From Dryomyza anilis (Eukaryota > Arthropoda > Insecta > Diptera > Dryomyzidae), in contig OX638133.1 of NCBI GenBank assembly GCA_951804985.1, forward strand, positions 8,886,501 through 8,950,500: 64,000 nucleotides of DNA, written 5' to 3'. A program made the translations under genes and the position numbers. The notes beneath the pieces are model-generated. The model did not search any database. It worked only from the letters and a program-made list of their open reading frames with translations, and had not been told where the DNA came from. Below, in pieces: positions 1 through 13,025 of the stretch (positions are counted from its first letter, which is position 1; each line of letters begins with the position of its first letter).

Positions 1-1860
1 CGGATTGTAACTGATAAAGTAATGCCAAGGAAAATATAAATCAATAATCGGTGCCCGATCATACCACTATAATAATTTAACCCTTTCTACAACGGTAGAT
101 ATCTGGATCTATTTGGGTATTTATGATCATGACCATATCTGGCTGTTCAAGTAATTGATCGTGTTATTATAAGAAAAAGATTCAATGATCAGTACTCGTT
201 CTTGACCCTAGCTAAAATTCTACTAGGGCTATGTTCTAGTACAATTTCTATTGCCCAACTCCAATGCAAATCATCACTGAATTTGACATAGTACTGTTTT
301 ATTTTAGAAAGTATTTTTTAATAAGCTCATTACTATTGAAAAAGGTTAAAACTTTTGCAATTGTTATTTTTTTTTTTTTTTTGTTATTTACGACAACCTT
401 GTCTCTTTCGCTCTTTGCACACAAGGTACCCATTCAAAAGGTGCCCCTCTAGTCTGTTACGAGCACCGACAATAACGTAGATTCTCCATTCTTTTTAATG
501 CAGACCTTGTTAATGCAAAATGCAAAGATCAGCATTCAACAATATAATGTGCACCAAAAAAAAAAAAAATCAAAACAAAAATCAGAAAAACCTCAAGAAA
601 AATAGTACCAAAACAAAAACACTTTTATTTTCATTTCGTTGTTTGAACCGTGATCGTGTAATCATTCTATAAGTATGGTGGTGGAACCTTCCTTAAAGCG
701 TGATCATGCTAACTATTGTGTGTGTCGTCATCGACTTCGGCGTGTCGTCAACATCAATTGGAAGACACCAAAGTCTTGGTGCAGTGAAACGCTTAAACTT
801 TGAATTTCTGAAATTTGAAGCTTTAGTGTTGACGTTGCGCTATTTTAAAACGATCCTCAAAATTTTGCTAAAATACCAAAAGTCGATGCGAGTTCATGAG
901 GGAAACCAAAAAAGCAAAAAAAATAAAATTCAAATTAAACATGAGCCTCATGACTGATTGGCAAATCGCTAAATTTCAGCACGTTTTTTGATGTAATCTT
1001 CATGTGATGACGCAGACGTGAAAATATCAACTGTTTTAAATATATTTATATTTTTTGTTGTAGTTTAGGAATAGCTGAGAAGGTCAGATTATAGATTTGT
1101 GTGAGGGTATAATAAAAAATTTTATAAGATTAATAAATTTAGTAGGGGAGCACCGACATGAAAGGGACACTTTGGGTATGCCAGGCTCACAAACCAGAAT
1201 TATGACATCTGAACTATTTACATCTATTTAATTTCAATAGCTTGTAAAATACACAATCCATAATATTCATTTTCATGTTTGTACCATAACTATTAATAAA
1301 AGAGTGAGTAGGAATTAATGTCCCTTTAAATTAAATGGACACTTTTTTAATTGGACACTCTAAAAGAAAACTAAAAAGTTTTTTAAATCAGTAGAACATA
1401 ATAATCTAATAATCGGTAGAAGATAATAATCTAAAAAACTAGAACTGGGCCTGTAATAAAAATGAAATCATTTAATTTTTGAAACAACCGAAACCAAGAT
1501 ATATACAAAAGAATTTGAAAGAGATCAAAATGAAATCAGTGCTAAACATCAAAAATTAATAAAGTGACTATTAAAATCGCAATAACAATATCTCTCCTTC
1601 GTCGTCATTAATTAAGCCATGACATTTTCTAAAATCTATTGATCTTGCAACTCTATCAACTTAATAAATCACCCCTAGACCAAAAGACAAATTCGGTTTC
1701 GAACTCGAATTGAATGGCAATAAATTTGGACTCGAAAAATCGAAACCGTCACCGTTTGTCAAACGTTCGTTCGGGCAAACAAGTCCAAATGGTTTGTTTG
1801 CACCTACTTTAATTCTTATGTAAATTGACAAAATTTAAGTCATACTTACAGCTTGGCTCA
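1..1860. other. AT-rich intergenic stretch, no gene supported
   Basis: A MITE-type end (AAATTCTACTAGGGC) lies at 213-230, and GATCAT-rich text precedes it. A frame from ATG 706 to 957 starts hydrophobic (MLTIVCVVIDFG) but continues with Lys/Leu-rich text and has no further support. Confidence 0.4.
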
Positions 1861-1989
1861 AAGCCATTTAAGTTGGCAACATATATACGATACCAATATA
1901 GTCGCATTCGAAATACAATTCAATGTAGGAGGTCAAGTGATTTGCAGCTGATTTATTGCAGTGCAAAGGAAGTTTTATGGGTAAAGTAG

Positions 1990-3010
1990 TTGGATTTTTT
2001 GATTCGAAGGAAAGAAGTAAGAATGAAGGCGAAAGGACAGAAGGAAATGAGGAAAGATGGGAAGGTAGGAGAAAACGGCGGAAATGGAGGAAAGGAGGAA
2101 ACGGAGGAAATAGAGGAAAGGAGGAAATGGTGGAAATGGTGGAAAGGAGGAAAGGAGGAAAGGAGGAAAAGAGGAAAGGAGGAAAGGAGGAAAGGAGGAA
2201 AGGAGGAAAGGAGGTAAGGAGGTAAGGAGGAAAGGAGGAAAGGAGGAAAGGAGGAAAGGAGGAAAGGAGGAAAGGAGGAAAGGAGGAAAGGAGGAAAGGA
2301 GGAAAGGAGGAAAGGAGGAAAGGAGGAAAGGAGGAAAGGAGGAAAGGAGGAAAGGAGGAAAGGAGGAAAGGAGGAAAGGAGGAAAGGAGGAAAGGAGGAA
2401 AGGAGGAAAGGAGGAAAGGAGGAAAGGAGGAAAGGCGGAAAGGAGGAAAGGAGGAAAGGAGGAAAGGAGGAAAGGAGGAAAGGAGGAAAGGAGGAAAGGA
2501 GGAAAGGAGGAAAGGAGGAAAGGAGGAAAGGAGGAAAGGAGGAAAGGAGGAAAGGAGGAAAGGAGGAAAGGAGGAAAGGAGGAAAGGAGGAAAGGAGGAA
2601 AGGAGGAAAGGAGGAAAGGAGGAAAGGAGGAAAGGAGGAAAGGAGGAAAGGAGGAAAGGAGGAAAGGAGGAAAGGAGGAAAGGAGGAAAGGAGGAAAGGA
2701 GGAAAGGAGGAAACGGAAGAAACGGAGGAAACGGAGGAAACGGAAGAAACGGAGGAAACGGAGGAAACGGAAGAAACGGAGGAAATGAATAAATCAGGAA
2801 AGAAGAAAAAGAGGAAAGAAGGAATGCAGGAAAGGAGGAATGCAGGAAAGGAGGAATGCAGAAAAGGAGGAAAGGAGTAAAAGAGGAAAGGAAACGGAGG
2901 AAATGATAAAAGTTTGAAAATATGAAAGGAGTGAAGAATGATTCTAGAAAGAAGACTTTGAGGAAACGGAGGAAATGAGAAAAAGAGGAAAGTATAAAAG
3001 GAGGGAATAA
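1990..3010. repeat. Long purine satellite (GGAAAGGA)n
   Basis: An 8-bp unit GGAAAGGA repeats almost perfectly from about 2150 to 2712. On the left are decayed units, and on the right a 9-bp GGAAACGGA version (2712-2790) and then mixed GGAATGCAGGAAA units to about 3010. The strand is nearly all purine for over 900 nt. The long frames seen on the opposite strand are by-products of the repeat and not genes. Confidence 0.95.
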
Positions 3011-4084
3011 TGATTCTTGAAAGAAGATCATAATACCACAATTTGGCGTAACTCTCTGTTGTGAGAGAAAATATTACAATATCGTATACGTTGTTTTATT
3101 TTATTATTTTATCAACATTTACCAAGATTTAAATCAATATTTCAATGCAGCGTTTCTACCTACACCTCATCAAATTTCACTAATTTGTCTATTTAATTTG
3201 CGAGTCAAAAAAACACATCGAACCACACTCGAAAATAAAAAATTTCATGTGGAGCTGTAAGTTTCATGACTTGGCTGGTTGTGCCAACAAAAGTTTTCAC
3301 ACAGAATTTCCCACGCATTGCAATTGACGTGCGAGAAGAAAAAGAAGAAAATTAAAAAAAATACTCAACAAGAAGAGTAACAAAAATCAACAACAGTCGC
3401 AGTGGGATCCATCTATCGGTCGTAGCACCATGAAGACGGCTACCATTCGCAATCGATGGCGGCACTCCAATCGATGACATCTTCGCAGTGTGAAGATAGC
3501 AAAAGCGCAATAATAGCAACAACATAAATTACAAAAACAAAAACCTAAATTACAACAACATGAAAAAAAAAACAAAAACATCAATCGTTTGTTGTTGTAA
3601 GTATTTCAATGTAAGGCATAACTTTTCTTTTAACAAGTGATGCCAGTTCTTTTTTTTGCTATGTTTTGTTGATTTTATTGATGGTTTTTCCGATTTTTTT
3701 TTTTTTTGTTCCCAAAGTCACTATCGAAAAGAGTATAAATCGTATCCGAAACTCACATTCATCAGCATCTAACGGTGCAAACTGTTGGTGGCACTAGGCG
3801 ATTTATTAGATAGATTCATATACTGTATGTGGGTTTCGGGGAGTCATAAAAAAAAACGTTGCTGAAATTTGAGAATTGAGAATTACAATAAAAATACAAA
3901 TTAAGTCCCAATTTATTTATAATAGAGAATTGTTGTTTATAATTAATATGAAGTTAAAATTATAAAATGTTGGACTCCGTCTCAGAACACATTACAATCC
4001 CTAGTAAAAATTGTAATTTTATTTGAACCTTATCACAACCTCACCTTGGGCAATTTCGACTAATATATTAGTTATTATCTAATT

Positions 4085-4385
4085 TTATACAACAATATCT
4101 TTATTTTGTAACCATTCCATCAATATATTTTCAAAATCATCTCGCTCCATAGTAGTTTCATAATTTGCCTCAAAAATTGTCGTATCCGGTTGTGGGTCAA
4201 GAATCTATAAACAGTTTTTTTTTTTAGTTATTATAAAAATTAAGTAAAATATGTCTGTTTAATACATTTATTTTTTCCGAATTACGTTGCAAAATACTAC
4301 GCGCATCAGCAGTGCTTATTAGTTCCAATACTAAAATTGTAATGATGCCGTATGCTATCAGTATAAAATTTTTATAAAACCACAT
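4085..4385 (-). CDS. Small secreted peptide precursor 1 (unknown family)
   Basis: I do not recognise this protein. On the minus strand, exon 1 (4385-4266) encodes 40 aa. A 61-nt intron runs from 4265 to 4205, with GT at the start, AG at the end and a T/A-rich 3' part. Exon 2 (4204-4085) adds 39 aa and a TAA, joined in phase 0, for 79 aa in total. Residues 1-28 look like a classical signal peptide: MWFYKN, then a hydrophobic core, then ending near TADA. The mature part would be about 51 aa, with an acidic middle (ERDDFENI) and the C-terminus EWLQNKDIVV. There are no cysteines. Both exons are too short to be seen as long ORFs. Codons are not repetitive and the surroundings are unique sequence. 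The organisation resembles that of the gene at 15522-15923, though the sequences are unlike. Confidence 0.6.
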
Positions 4386-4689
4386 TTTTTCCGTGATTGA
4401 CCGTCACTTAGTCACTACCGCTGTCAACTCGTCTTTAACCCTGACTGTGTATTATGCCAGACGCGCAGAGTTTCATTTAATAAAATATGTACGTATTCTT
4501 ATCAAGAATTGAGAATAATAATAATAAAATGGATGGAATTTACAATAAACAATAAAAATAACAATGAAAATATAATATGAAAATATACTATGACTCTGCC
4601 AATTGAGACACTTAGAGAATAAAGCTTTTGATAGGTTTTAAATGTGTATAGAAAAAATAAAATATTTATGTAAAGCTAACCATAAATAC

Positions 4690-4860
4690 TATGAATTTTC
4701 ATAAATTCTAAGAATAATACATAAATACTATAAATAATTCATAAACACTATGAATAATTCATAAATACTATGAATATTTCATAAATTATATGAATAATAC
4801 ATAAATACTATAAATAATTCATAAATTCTATGAATAATTCATAAATACTATGACTAGACT
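4690..4860. repeat. ~22-bp tandem repeat
   Basis: Units of the form ATAAATACTATGAATAATTC repeat about seven times with small changes. There is no gene in 4386-5090 apart from this repeat and AT-rich DNA. Confidence 0.7.
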
Positions 4861-5089
4861 ATGCCTAATTTATTGGTATTATGAATTATATTTATAATTA
4901 CGATAAATTTTGTAGGTGATTGAAGATGAACTTGGAAATAATATATATATATTTTTTTCAGTGTAGATTTATATATAATTCTTTGCTACGAACGTATGAA
5001 TTATAAACAATAATCAGAATTAGTTCCAGAGTTGTTTTATTCGTTTTTTTAATATGTATAAACAAAAACTAATCGTGACAACTGCTTGA

Positions 5090-6660
5090 GATGTGTCGAC
5101 GACATGATGAAGATATGAGTCATGAAAAAATTATGAGAAAATTATAAAGGCATGATCGGGAAATAAAAAAGACATGATACAAACATGATGTATATATGAT
5201 GAAAACATGATGAAGGCATGATGAAGAAATAATGGAAACATAATGACGACTTGACATGATCATTATATAAATGTATTATGATGAATTCATATTGAAGTCA
5301 TTAGGAAAACTTGATGATAAAATGATGAATATATGATGAAGTCAAAAAAGGCATGATGAACACATTGCGAAGAAATAACGAAGAAATTATTAAGACATGA
5401 TGAAAATATGACGAACACATGATGAAAACATGATGATGATATGATAAAGACATCATGAATAAATGAAGAAGTCATGATGAAATACAAAAATTATATAGGC
5501 ATGATATAGAAATAATATAGACATGATACAAACATGATGTATATATGATGAAAATATGATGAAGGCATTATGAAACATTTGAAACATTGCGAAGAAATTA
5601 CGAAGAAATTATTAAGACATGATGAAGATATGACAAAGGCATGTTGAAAGCATGATGATTGATAAAGACATGATGAATAAATGAAGAAGTCATGATGAAA
5701 ACAAGATGAAGAAATGGTGAAGACATGATGAAGATATGACGAAGACATGATGAAAACATAATGATGATATGATAAAGACATGATGAATAAATGAAGAAGT
5801 CATGGTGAAAAACAAAAATTATAAAGGCATGATATAGAAATAATATAGTCATGATACAAACATGATGTATATATGATGAAAACATGATGAAGGCATTATG
5901 AAACATTTGAAACATTGCGAAGAAATGACGAAGAAATTATTAAGACATGATGAAGATATGACAAAGGCATGTTGAAAACATGATGATGATATGATAAAGA
6001 AATGATGAATAAATGAAGAAGTCATGATGAAAACAAGATGAAGAAATGGTGAAGACATGACGAAGATATGACGAAGACATGATGAAAACATAATGATGAT
6101 ATGATAAAGACATGATGAATAAATGAAGAAGTCATAATGAAAAACAAAAATTATAAATGCATGATATAGAAATAATATAGACATGATACAAACATGATGT
6201 ATATATGATGTATATACATGATGTATATATGATGATGAAGGCATTATGAAACATTTGAAACATTGTGAAGAAATGACGAAGAAATGACAAAGAAATTATT
6301 AAGACGTGATGAAGATATGACAAAGGCATGTTGAAAACATGATGATTGATAAAGACATGATGAATAAATGAAGAAGTCATGATGAAAACAAGATAAAGAA
6401 AAGGTGAAGACATGACGAATGATAAGGACAAGATGAATAAATGAATAAGACATAATGAAAACATGAATGATGAAGACATGATAAAAACATGAGAAGAACT
6501 TGTGAAGATATAATGAAAACATGATAAAGACTTGATGAAGACATTCTAAAGTTATGATTAAATCTTTAGGATAATATGATTAAGACATGATGATGAAATT
6601 GTAATGAAATGAAGAACACATTATGAAGATAGGATGAAGGCATTATGAAGACATTATATA
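5090..6660. repeat. ATGATGA-type satellite with ~330-bp higher-order unit
   Basis: Short degenerate words such as GACATGATGAAAACATGATG fill the region. A longer order is visible. The marker ATGATATAGAAATAATATAG recurs at 5501, 5829 and 6161, giving higher-order units of about 328-332 bp. A remnant lies at 7290-7400. Open frames on the minus strand rich in FIMSSSFIHHV are repeat artefacts. Confidence 0.9.
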
Positions 6661-6680
6661 GACATGATGAAGACAATATC

Positions 6681-6836
6681 TTCTTCATATTGATGAATTT
6701 CGTTCTTCAAACCATGACACATTGTACTGATGAACAATTCATAATATTCATAAATATTTTCTTCATATTGATGAATTTCGTTCTTTAAACCATGACACAT
6801 TGTATTGATGAACAATTCATAATATTGAACACAATA
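6681..6836. repeat. Tandem duplication of ~78 bp
   Basis: TTCTTCATATTGATGAATTT begins two copies, at 6681 and 6759, which continue through CCATGACACATTGTA and ATGAACAATTCATAATATT. The rest up to 7200 is AT-rich DNA with no gene seen. Confidence 0.8.
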
Positions 6837-7642
6837 AAATATCAATCCTTTGAATTCATTATCAATTTTATGAATGACTGAAAAAGTACAAAATTTATGT
6901 ACATCATATTGAAGAATGTTGTTCATCAAATCAAATTTAAATTCAAATGTTTATTTTCTTGTACGTTGTTTGGCAATATTTAGAGTTCTCAAGTAGTTCA
7001 TCTTTATTATTTCTTATATAATGCTTGCTCGACATAGATAGATTAGTACAATGTTTTGTAATATATTTATTTATAATCAAAATTTTTATTAATAAAGAAT
7101 TATTTATATAAAAAATATTTTTGAAGAGACATTTTTTTTTCGAAAACAATTTTTAATAAAATATTGTTATTGGAAAAATACATTTAATTCAATGAATGAA
7201 ATCAGCAACTTGGTAAATCTGTTAGTTGGTGAAAAAATTCACAATTTTGATGAATAAAATCATCATATTGAAAAATTTTGGTTTCTGTGTAATGAAGACA
7301 TGAGAAAAATGATGAGGAATTTATGAAGACATGATAAACAAATGATGAAGAATAGATGAACATTTTTGACGATATGATAAAAATATGATAAAGACATGAT
7401 AAAGACATAGCGAATTAAAAATGTCGACTTAATAAAGTCCTTTTTTAAAAATTATCAGTGACAGATTAAAATTTTATTTCTTTTCCATACTTATGACCGG
7501 TTTTACATTAGGCGTAGATTAATCATAGAATTTAGTTTTACAGTGAATTTAATTCATCATTTAAAATGAGTTTATTATTAAAACATATATATTATAAAAT
7601 CTTTATGTTTTTGACAGGTAATTTCCACACACAGAATGGAGA

Positions 7643-7930
7643 TTTGTTGCGCCAACCAACTCTTTGCCCAACTAACTTATTCGGCTCTTTCAACCGCTTA
7701 GTCGGTTGTTATTGTCAAAACGAAAAGAGTTGTAGTTTGTACTGCAACCAATTTCGAACAGTTTTAGAACAATTTAGTACAGATTTAGAACCATTAGGAG
7801 TGTGTATATTTCATATATGGCAGTTCCGCCAGCAAATTTTTAAACCATTCGATTTAACCGAATGAAGTTAATTGGTACAACTAACTTTTTATTCTACCAA
7901 CCTCATGCCAAAAGATGATTTTTCTGTGTG
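7643..7930. repeat. Dispersed repeat R1, copy 1
   Basis: The stretch from GCGCCAACCAACTCTT to AAAAGATGATTTTTCT matches 10522-10825 over its whole length, with indels. Shared words include CAACCGCTTAGTCGGTTG and ATGGCAGTTCCG. A short inverted end of the same family is at 25262-25296. No coding potential is visible. Confidence 0.6.
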
Positions 7931-9020
7931 CACAAAAATGAGAGTTGCAATCTTTTTTTTTTGATGTGTCAGTCCACGCAGTTAATTTTAAACGTTCACT
8001 GTAAACCAGCTCTCAAAGTTAAACTTCGTTTAAATTAAACTAAAATTAAATTTGGTTTAAACTACCACTGCAAAACCGGATCTTAATCAACTAATAACCT
8101 TAAACTTGCACTTAAAAAAAGAAAGCCTTTAAACTGGCAACACTGTGTGCAATCAAATGCCGCCGACGCTGGCGCAGATTATTCATCAATCTATTATTTA
8201 TTTTCGAATTTCGCTCATTCGCCGATTATGTGACGCAAGTGACCCAATAAATAATATTATCTGCATATCTTTGAAACCAAATGAGAAACTAGAACATGTG
8301 CCCACACATACACAAACACACTTTAGTTGGCCACTCATTGACAGCATTGCCATGCATGACTGAATGAATAATTGTGCAATTTTCATGTGCATTCGTTCGT
8401 TCATTCGGTGGATCCCATTTACCGCTTTGGATGCAACAGCAACAGCAGCAGCACCAACAGCATTTAACCCTAAATGCGACGCGACAATGACGCCTCCTTC
8501 CAAACGTTGCCAAACTAGTTGCTCTATGGCTGGGTTATAATGCTAGTGGCACAGAATATGTTGCCGATTGCTGCTGCTTTTGTGTCATCGCACATGCTTA
8601 GGAAAGCGGAAAATTCGACCGACACTTTTCCAGACGGCTGCTAATGCCACTGTGTTGCCGATGCCGCTGCTGTGCTGTGTTTCGTTTCGATTGAATTTAA
8701 CCAAATTAAGCAGCGCGATTTAGCCGATTTGGCAACGAGGTGACTATGTGTAGAGCTGTATTAGACTCAATTGTTCAATTTCCAGTCAACAAATTGCAAC
8801 AAATTTCAGTGATGTTTAACAAATGATTTTATTTTAATGTGCGAGAGAAATCTCATCAGTAAATATGTGGAATTTCGAATACGGAACTGAATTTGAGTAC
8901 ACTAAACGCAGAAAATCCTCATTTTAAGTTCTAGAGTCAAGGTCGGGACCTCATGATTGATTTTTTCCCTGACATAGCATACCCCGTAGAAAATTACCCG
9001 TTTAGGGAAGACATCAGATA
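7931..9020. other. Unique, non-repetitive block without a clear gene
   Basis: This block has a more even base composition than its surroundings, CAG/GCA-rich words (8430-8465) and no tandem structure. Frames up to about 100 codons exist, but none has a convincing start, splice sites or family motif. It looks like conserved non-coding or regulatory DNA, which is a judgement from texture only. Confidence 0.3.
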
Positions 9021-9037
9021 TGCATTAGCCAAGCACT

Positions 9038-9861
9038 AGAGATGGGTACGTGCCATGTTTTTTTCATGTCACGCCCGAAAATCGTAGTTCGTGCGTGCAA
9101 ATCTCCGTGCGTACTAGTGGTTGTGTTCGTGTCCGCGCCTCCAAAACAAATCATTAAAGATTTTTTTTTAGTTTCTACTTCAATTTAAAAAAAAAATCCA
9201 GCTTCAGAAGATAAACATTTCGTGGTATTTTAGCCTTATCTCAAGAATTGTTTTGGTTTTACTTATGGATTTAAGAGAAAAAACAGTACCAAACTTAATT
9301 TTTGAGTTATTTCATACAGGCGCTAAAAACTTTTGGAATATCAGTTCGGGTTCTGATTCCAATATTTTTAAAATAGCGTTGTCGGTTCTGGTTCCGAATT
9401 TGTTCCAATCAAAAAGTTATATGAGTTCCGATTCCGGTGCCACACATTTTTTGAATAACGATTCCTGTTCTTTGCGGTCCCTGACAAGTACTAAAATTTC
9501 AGATCCGGTGCAGATTCAAAGATTTTTAAAATAGCGGTTCCTGTTCCGATTCCTACCAAAAACAAATATTGCGTTCCGTATCCAGGTCCGGTTCAGCACA
9601 TTTTTTAATAACGGTTCCGATATCGGCTCGATTTCAAAAATCGAAACGATTCCGGTATTATTTCTCACGTTTCGACTGCTTTTTCATGTCTTTCCGTGCT
9701 TTTTTCGTTGTTTTTCTGTGCTTCTTCGTGTCTTTTTATATCGCGTGCTTCTCGTGCTTATCTGTAAATTTAGTCGTCGGGTTCGTGCTCGTGCGTGTCA
9801 CCTATCAACATTCCCATGCGTGTACGTGCCATCAAAAACAGGCACGCGTCCATCTCTACCC
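9038..9861. mobile_element. Element with TAGAGATGG...CGTGCC inverted ends
   Basis: The left end TAGAGATGGGTACGTGCC is inverted as GGCACGCGTCCATCTCTA at the right. The interior is a degenerate tract of GGTTCCGATTCC-like words and then a CGTGCTTTTTCGTG tract. A second copy follows directly (9883-10520), starting TAGAGATGGGCGCGTGCC, but its right end is replaced by the start of another repeat. Confidence 0.55.
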
Positions 9862-9882
9862 GGCACCTAGTGTGCTTGACTA

Positions 9883-10520
9883 GAGATGGGCGCGTGCCGT
9901 GCTTTTATCGTGTCACGCTGTGCTTTTTTCGTCGTATTTTAACATTTTCTTAAAAATCTGTTGTTTTATTTTTATTTATGGATTAAGGGAATAAAACAGT
10001 ATCAAACTTAATTTTTGAATTATTTATTACAGGGACTTAAACGTATTGAAATATCGTTCTGGTTCGGGTTCCAAGATTTTGCAATTGTGGTTCCGGTTCC
10101 GCTTTCAAGCAAGAAAATTAAATGGTTTTCGATTCCGGTTCCATACATTTTTAATAACGGTCCCGATTCAGGTTCTTTGCGTTCCCTGACAGGGACTATA
10201 ATATCTGTTCCGGTTCTGGTTCCGACATTTTTAAAATAGCGGTACCGATTTCAATCCGAAAAAATATATTTGTTCCGATTCCAGTTCAGGTTCAGCACAT
10301 TTTATTCCAAAAATCTAAACGGTTCTGGTATTATTTTTAACGTTTCGCTTGGTTTTTCATGTTTTTCCTTGCTTTCTCGTGTTTTGTCGTTTTTTTCCGT
10401 GTTTTGTCGTGTTTTTCCGTGTTTCTTCGTGTCTTTAAAATCCCGTGTTTTATCGTGCTTCTCGTGCGTGCCTGTAAATTTACTCGTCGGGTTCGTGCTC
10501 GTTACACACAGCATAGGCAT
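9883..10520. mobile_element. Second, right-truncated copy of the 9038 element
   Basis: This has the same left end (TAGAGATGGGCGCGTGCC), the same AACAGTATCAAACTTAATTT segment and the same GGTTCCGATTCC-like tract as the copy at 9038, in direct orientation. It breaks off after GGGTTCGTGCTCGT, where the repeat at 10522 begins. Confidence 0.5.
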
Positions 10521-10521
10521 T

Positions 10522-10825
10522 TTTTGCGCCAACCAACTCTTCGCCCTCTCAACTTATTAGGTTCTTTCAACCGATTTGTCGGTTGTTAAAAGAATGAGTG
10601 AGTAGTTTAGACTACAACCAATTTCAAACAGTGTTAAAACAATTCCAAACAGTTTTAGAACAATTTGGAGTGTGTATAGACTAATAATTCAAGCGCCAAT
10701 TAAATATGGCAGTTCCGTCAACAAATTTGTTGAGCATTGGTTTTAACCGAATATTGTTGTTTGTTACAACTAACTTTTTCGTTCTTACAACCTCATGTTA
10801 AAAGTGGATTTTTCTTTTTGTAGGA
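10522..10825. repeat. Dispersed repeat R1, copy 2
   Basis: This is a direct-orientation relative of 7643-7930, from TTGCGCCAACCAACTCTTCG to AAAAGTGGATTTTTC, with an internal CAAACAGT duplication. Confidence 0.6.
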
Positions 10826-11042
10826 AAATATGCTGGATACAAAATGGCAGACAAAGGTAGGGGGATCATAAACATTCGCCGATACGAATTTTTCAATTTT
10901 TCACATTTAGAGATCATACTTCACATTTAGAGATCATACTTCAAAAATAATATTTTTACCTGCCAGCGATAGATTCAACAATGCCAGATTCCTTCGTACA
11001 ATCCTGCTTTTTTTGGGCATTAAATATGCCTGCTATACAATG

Positions 11043-11968
11043 CACTGTGGGACAGAAGTCAAGTCTAGCTCGCCGTAAATACAGTTTTGCGCCAATCTTA
11101 ACGAAACTTTACACTAAGCATACATGGACTATGAATAGATTTCAATTTAAAAATGACCAAGATTGATCCATTGCCACGCCCACCTGTCATATAATTGAAA
11201 TGGTAAAATGACTATAACTTTTGTTTGGAATGAGATATTTTGTTTATAATTGGTATTTAGATACATACTCCAATTGCACATGACCATTCTTAATATGGGA
11301 GTGATTGGTCAACTGCCACGCCTACCATTCTTCTTAAACTATATAACTTGACCATCGTAAGAGATATTCTGATAATATTAGGTACTATGGTACATATCAC
11401 AATTCTTAACTACCATACCAAATATGAGCCAGTTTTGTCAACTATAATGAAAGAAAAGGCAAAACTGACATATTGAAATAACAAAATTTAGTTAAATTAT
11501 TTTACGATTTTCGTATATTTCTCACCATTTAACTACTACTAGCATTTGGAAGCTTTTTTTCCCATGTCTACTTTTGTATAAAAAATATGTAATATTTGTT
11601 TTATGTTTTTGTCAAATAATCAGGAAAAACACGAATAGCCATTTGAAATTTTTGATACACAAGATAATAGATCTCTCAATTCCCAATAATATAAAACTAA
11701 CATGCTGCATGTGGAGTATATATTGAAAGAGTTACGACAATTTTAATGTAACCCATTTTCATTTTTTAAAAAGCACTTGTTTTAATTTTTTTACTTTAAG
11801 CAAGCCTACAGAAGGATTTTTTCACTAGGGTGTATCATTTTATGTTTGTTCGCTAGGTTCTCATAAATTATTAATAAAATTACATATTTTTAAACTTTCT
11901 GCATAAATATGCATCATACTTTAATTTCAGATTTTCGGCGAGCTAGACTAAGTTTGTGTCCTACAGTG
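11043..11968. mobile_element. TIR element, ~926 bp, non-autonomous
   Basis: The left end CACTGTGGGACA and right end TGTCCTACAGTG are inverted repeats that extend about 42 bp with a few mismatches (through CTAGCTCGCCG). The 5-bp direct repeat CAATG flanks the element (11038-11042 and 11969-11973). No transposase is visible inside. The interior has a stretch with CCACGCCCACC motifs shared with other insect dispersed repeats. Confidence 0.7.
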
Positions 11969-12182
11969 CAATGTGTATTTCCTACAAAAATGTCCTTGCA
12001 AAAATTATATCTGAAGTCAGTACTCAAATAAAAGAACATTGTCTTAGAATAAAAAGTTTTCAAATTTTTCAGGAATCTTAAACCCTAATGACCTCTGAAC
12101 CATTTTCAACAGTAAACTCATTTAATTTTCAGGGCAATTGTCCGTCTAAGTTGGTTAAGAGATTTGCGTCCGTCAGCTTGTC

Positions 12183-12375
<193 letters not shown>

Positions 12376-12866
12376 TTCATTCATTCTTTATTTCTTCATT
12401 TCGTTCCTTCTGTCCATCTATCTATCTGTCACAGATACTGTTTGTATGTTTGTCTGTCTTTCTGTTAGCAATCACGATTCGAAGAAATCCAAAAGAGCTA
12501 TATCAATGAAACTTAGAAATTAAATTGTTTGTTCATCTAAGCTATCGGCTATAGCATTATACATTACCGACCGAAATAATACTTTATGGAAAAATATATA
12601 AAAATAATTTGTGGTATCCTTAAAAAACGCAAATTCGGTACACCTACCCATATTATTTATGGGTGCTCAAATGAATTAAAATTATGTGACGATTACAAGA
12701 TAGTTGTTTTGAAGATTCGTAAATCTTGGTGATTTGTGGATCAACTTAAACGTTTATCTAGCTTTATTGTAATTTCTTTACATATTATCACATTTATTGT
12801 TGTCTTAGACCAACTATCAAAATATCTCATGTGATCTAATCTTTCTTAGAGTTTCTTTCTCTTAGG

Positions 12867-13025
12867 GCAAGTTTACATGATAGAGAAAATACCTAGAGAT
12901 AGAACAAAATAGAGCAAAAATCTCATAGAGTTGTGTAAGCAATACATAGAGCTCCACGGTAGGGAGCCATACGGTAGATTTTTTTACTCTATCTCTAGCT
13001 AATTTCTCTATCGTGTATTCAAGTC
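12867..13025. mobile_element. Hairpin-forming MITE-like unit, ~160 bp
   Basis: CAAGTTTACATGATAGAGAA...CTAGAGATAGA at the left matches the inverse of TCTATCTCTAGCTAATTTCT...TGTATTCAAG at the right over about 38 bp with few mismatches. There is no coding sequence. Confidence 0.55.

Noticed and set aside
700..957. Plus-strand frame with a hydrophobic start (ATG at 706)
   Set aside because: There is no n-region charge, no clear cleavage site, the rest is Lys/Leu-rich AT-driven sequence, and no splice, polyA or family support is visible.
1868..3041. Open frames of over 360 codons on the minus strand
   Set aside because: They consist of Ser/Phe/Pro/Leu repeats dictated by the 8-bp GGAAAGGA satellite, and two frames are open at once.
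5287..6929. Series of minus-strand frames of 65-130 codons rich in His/Ser/Phe
   Set aside because: They are translations of the ATGATGA satellite. The same words recur in every unit and frame.
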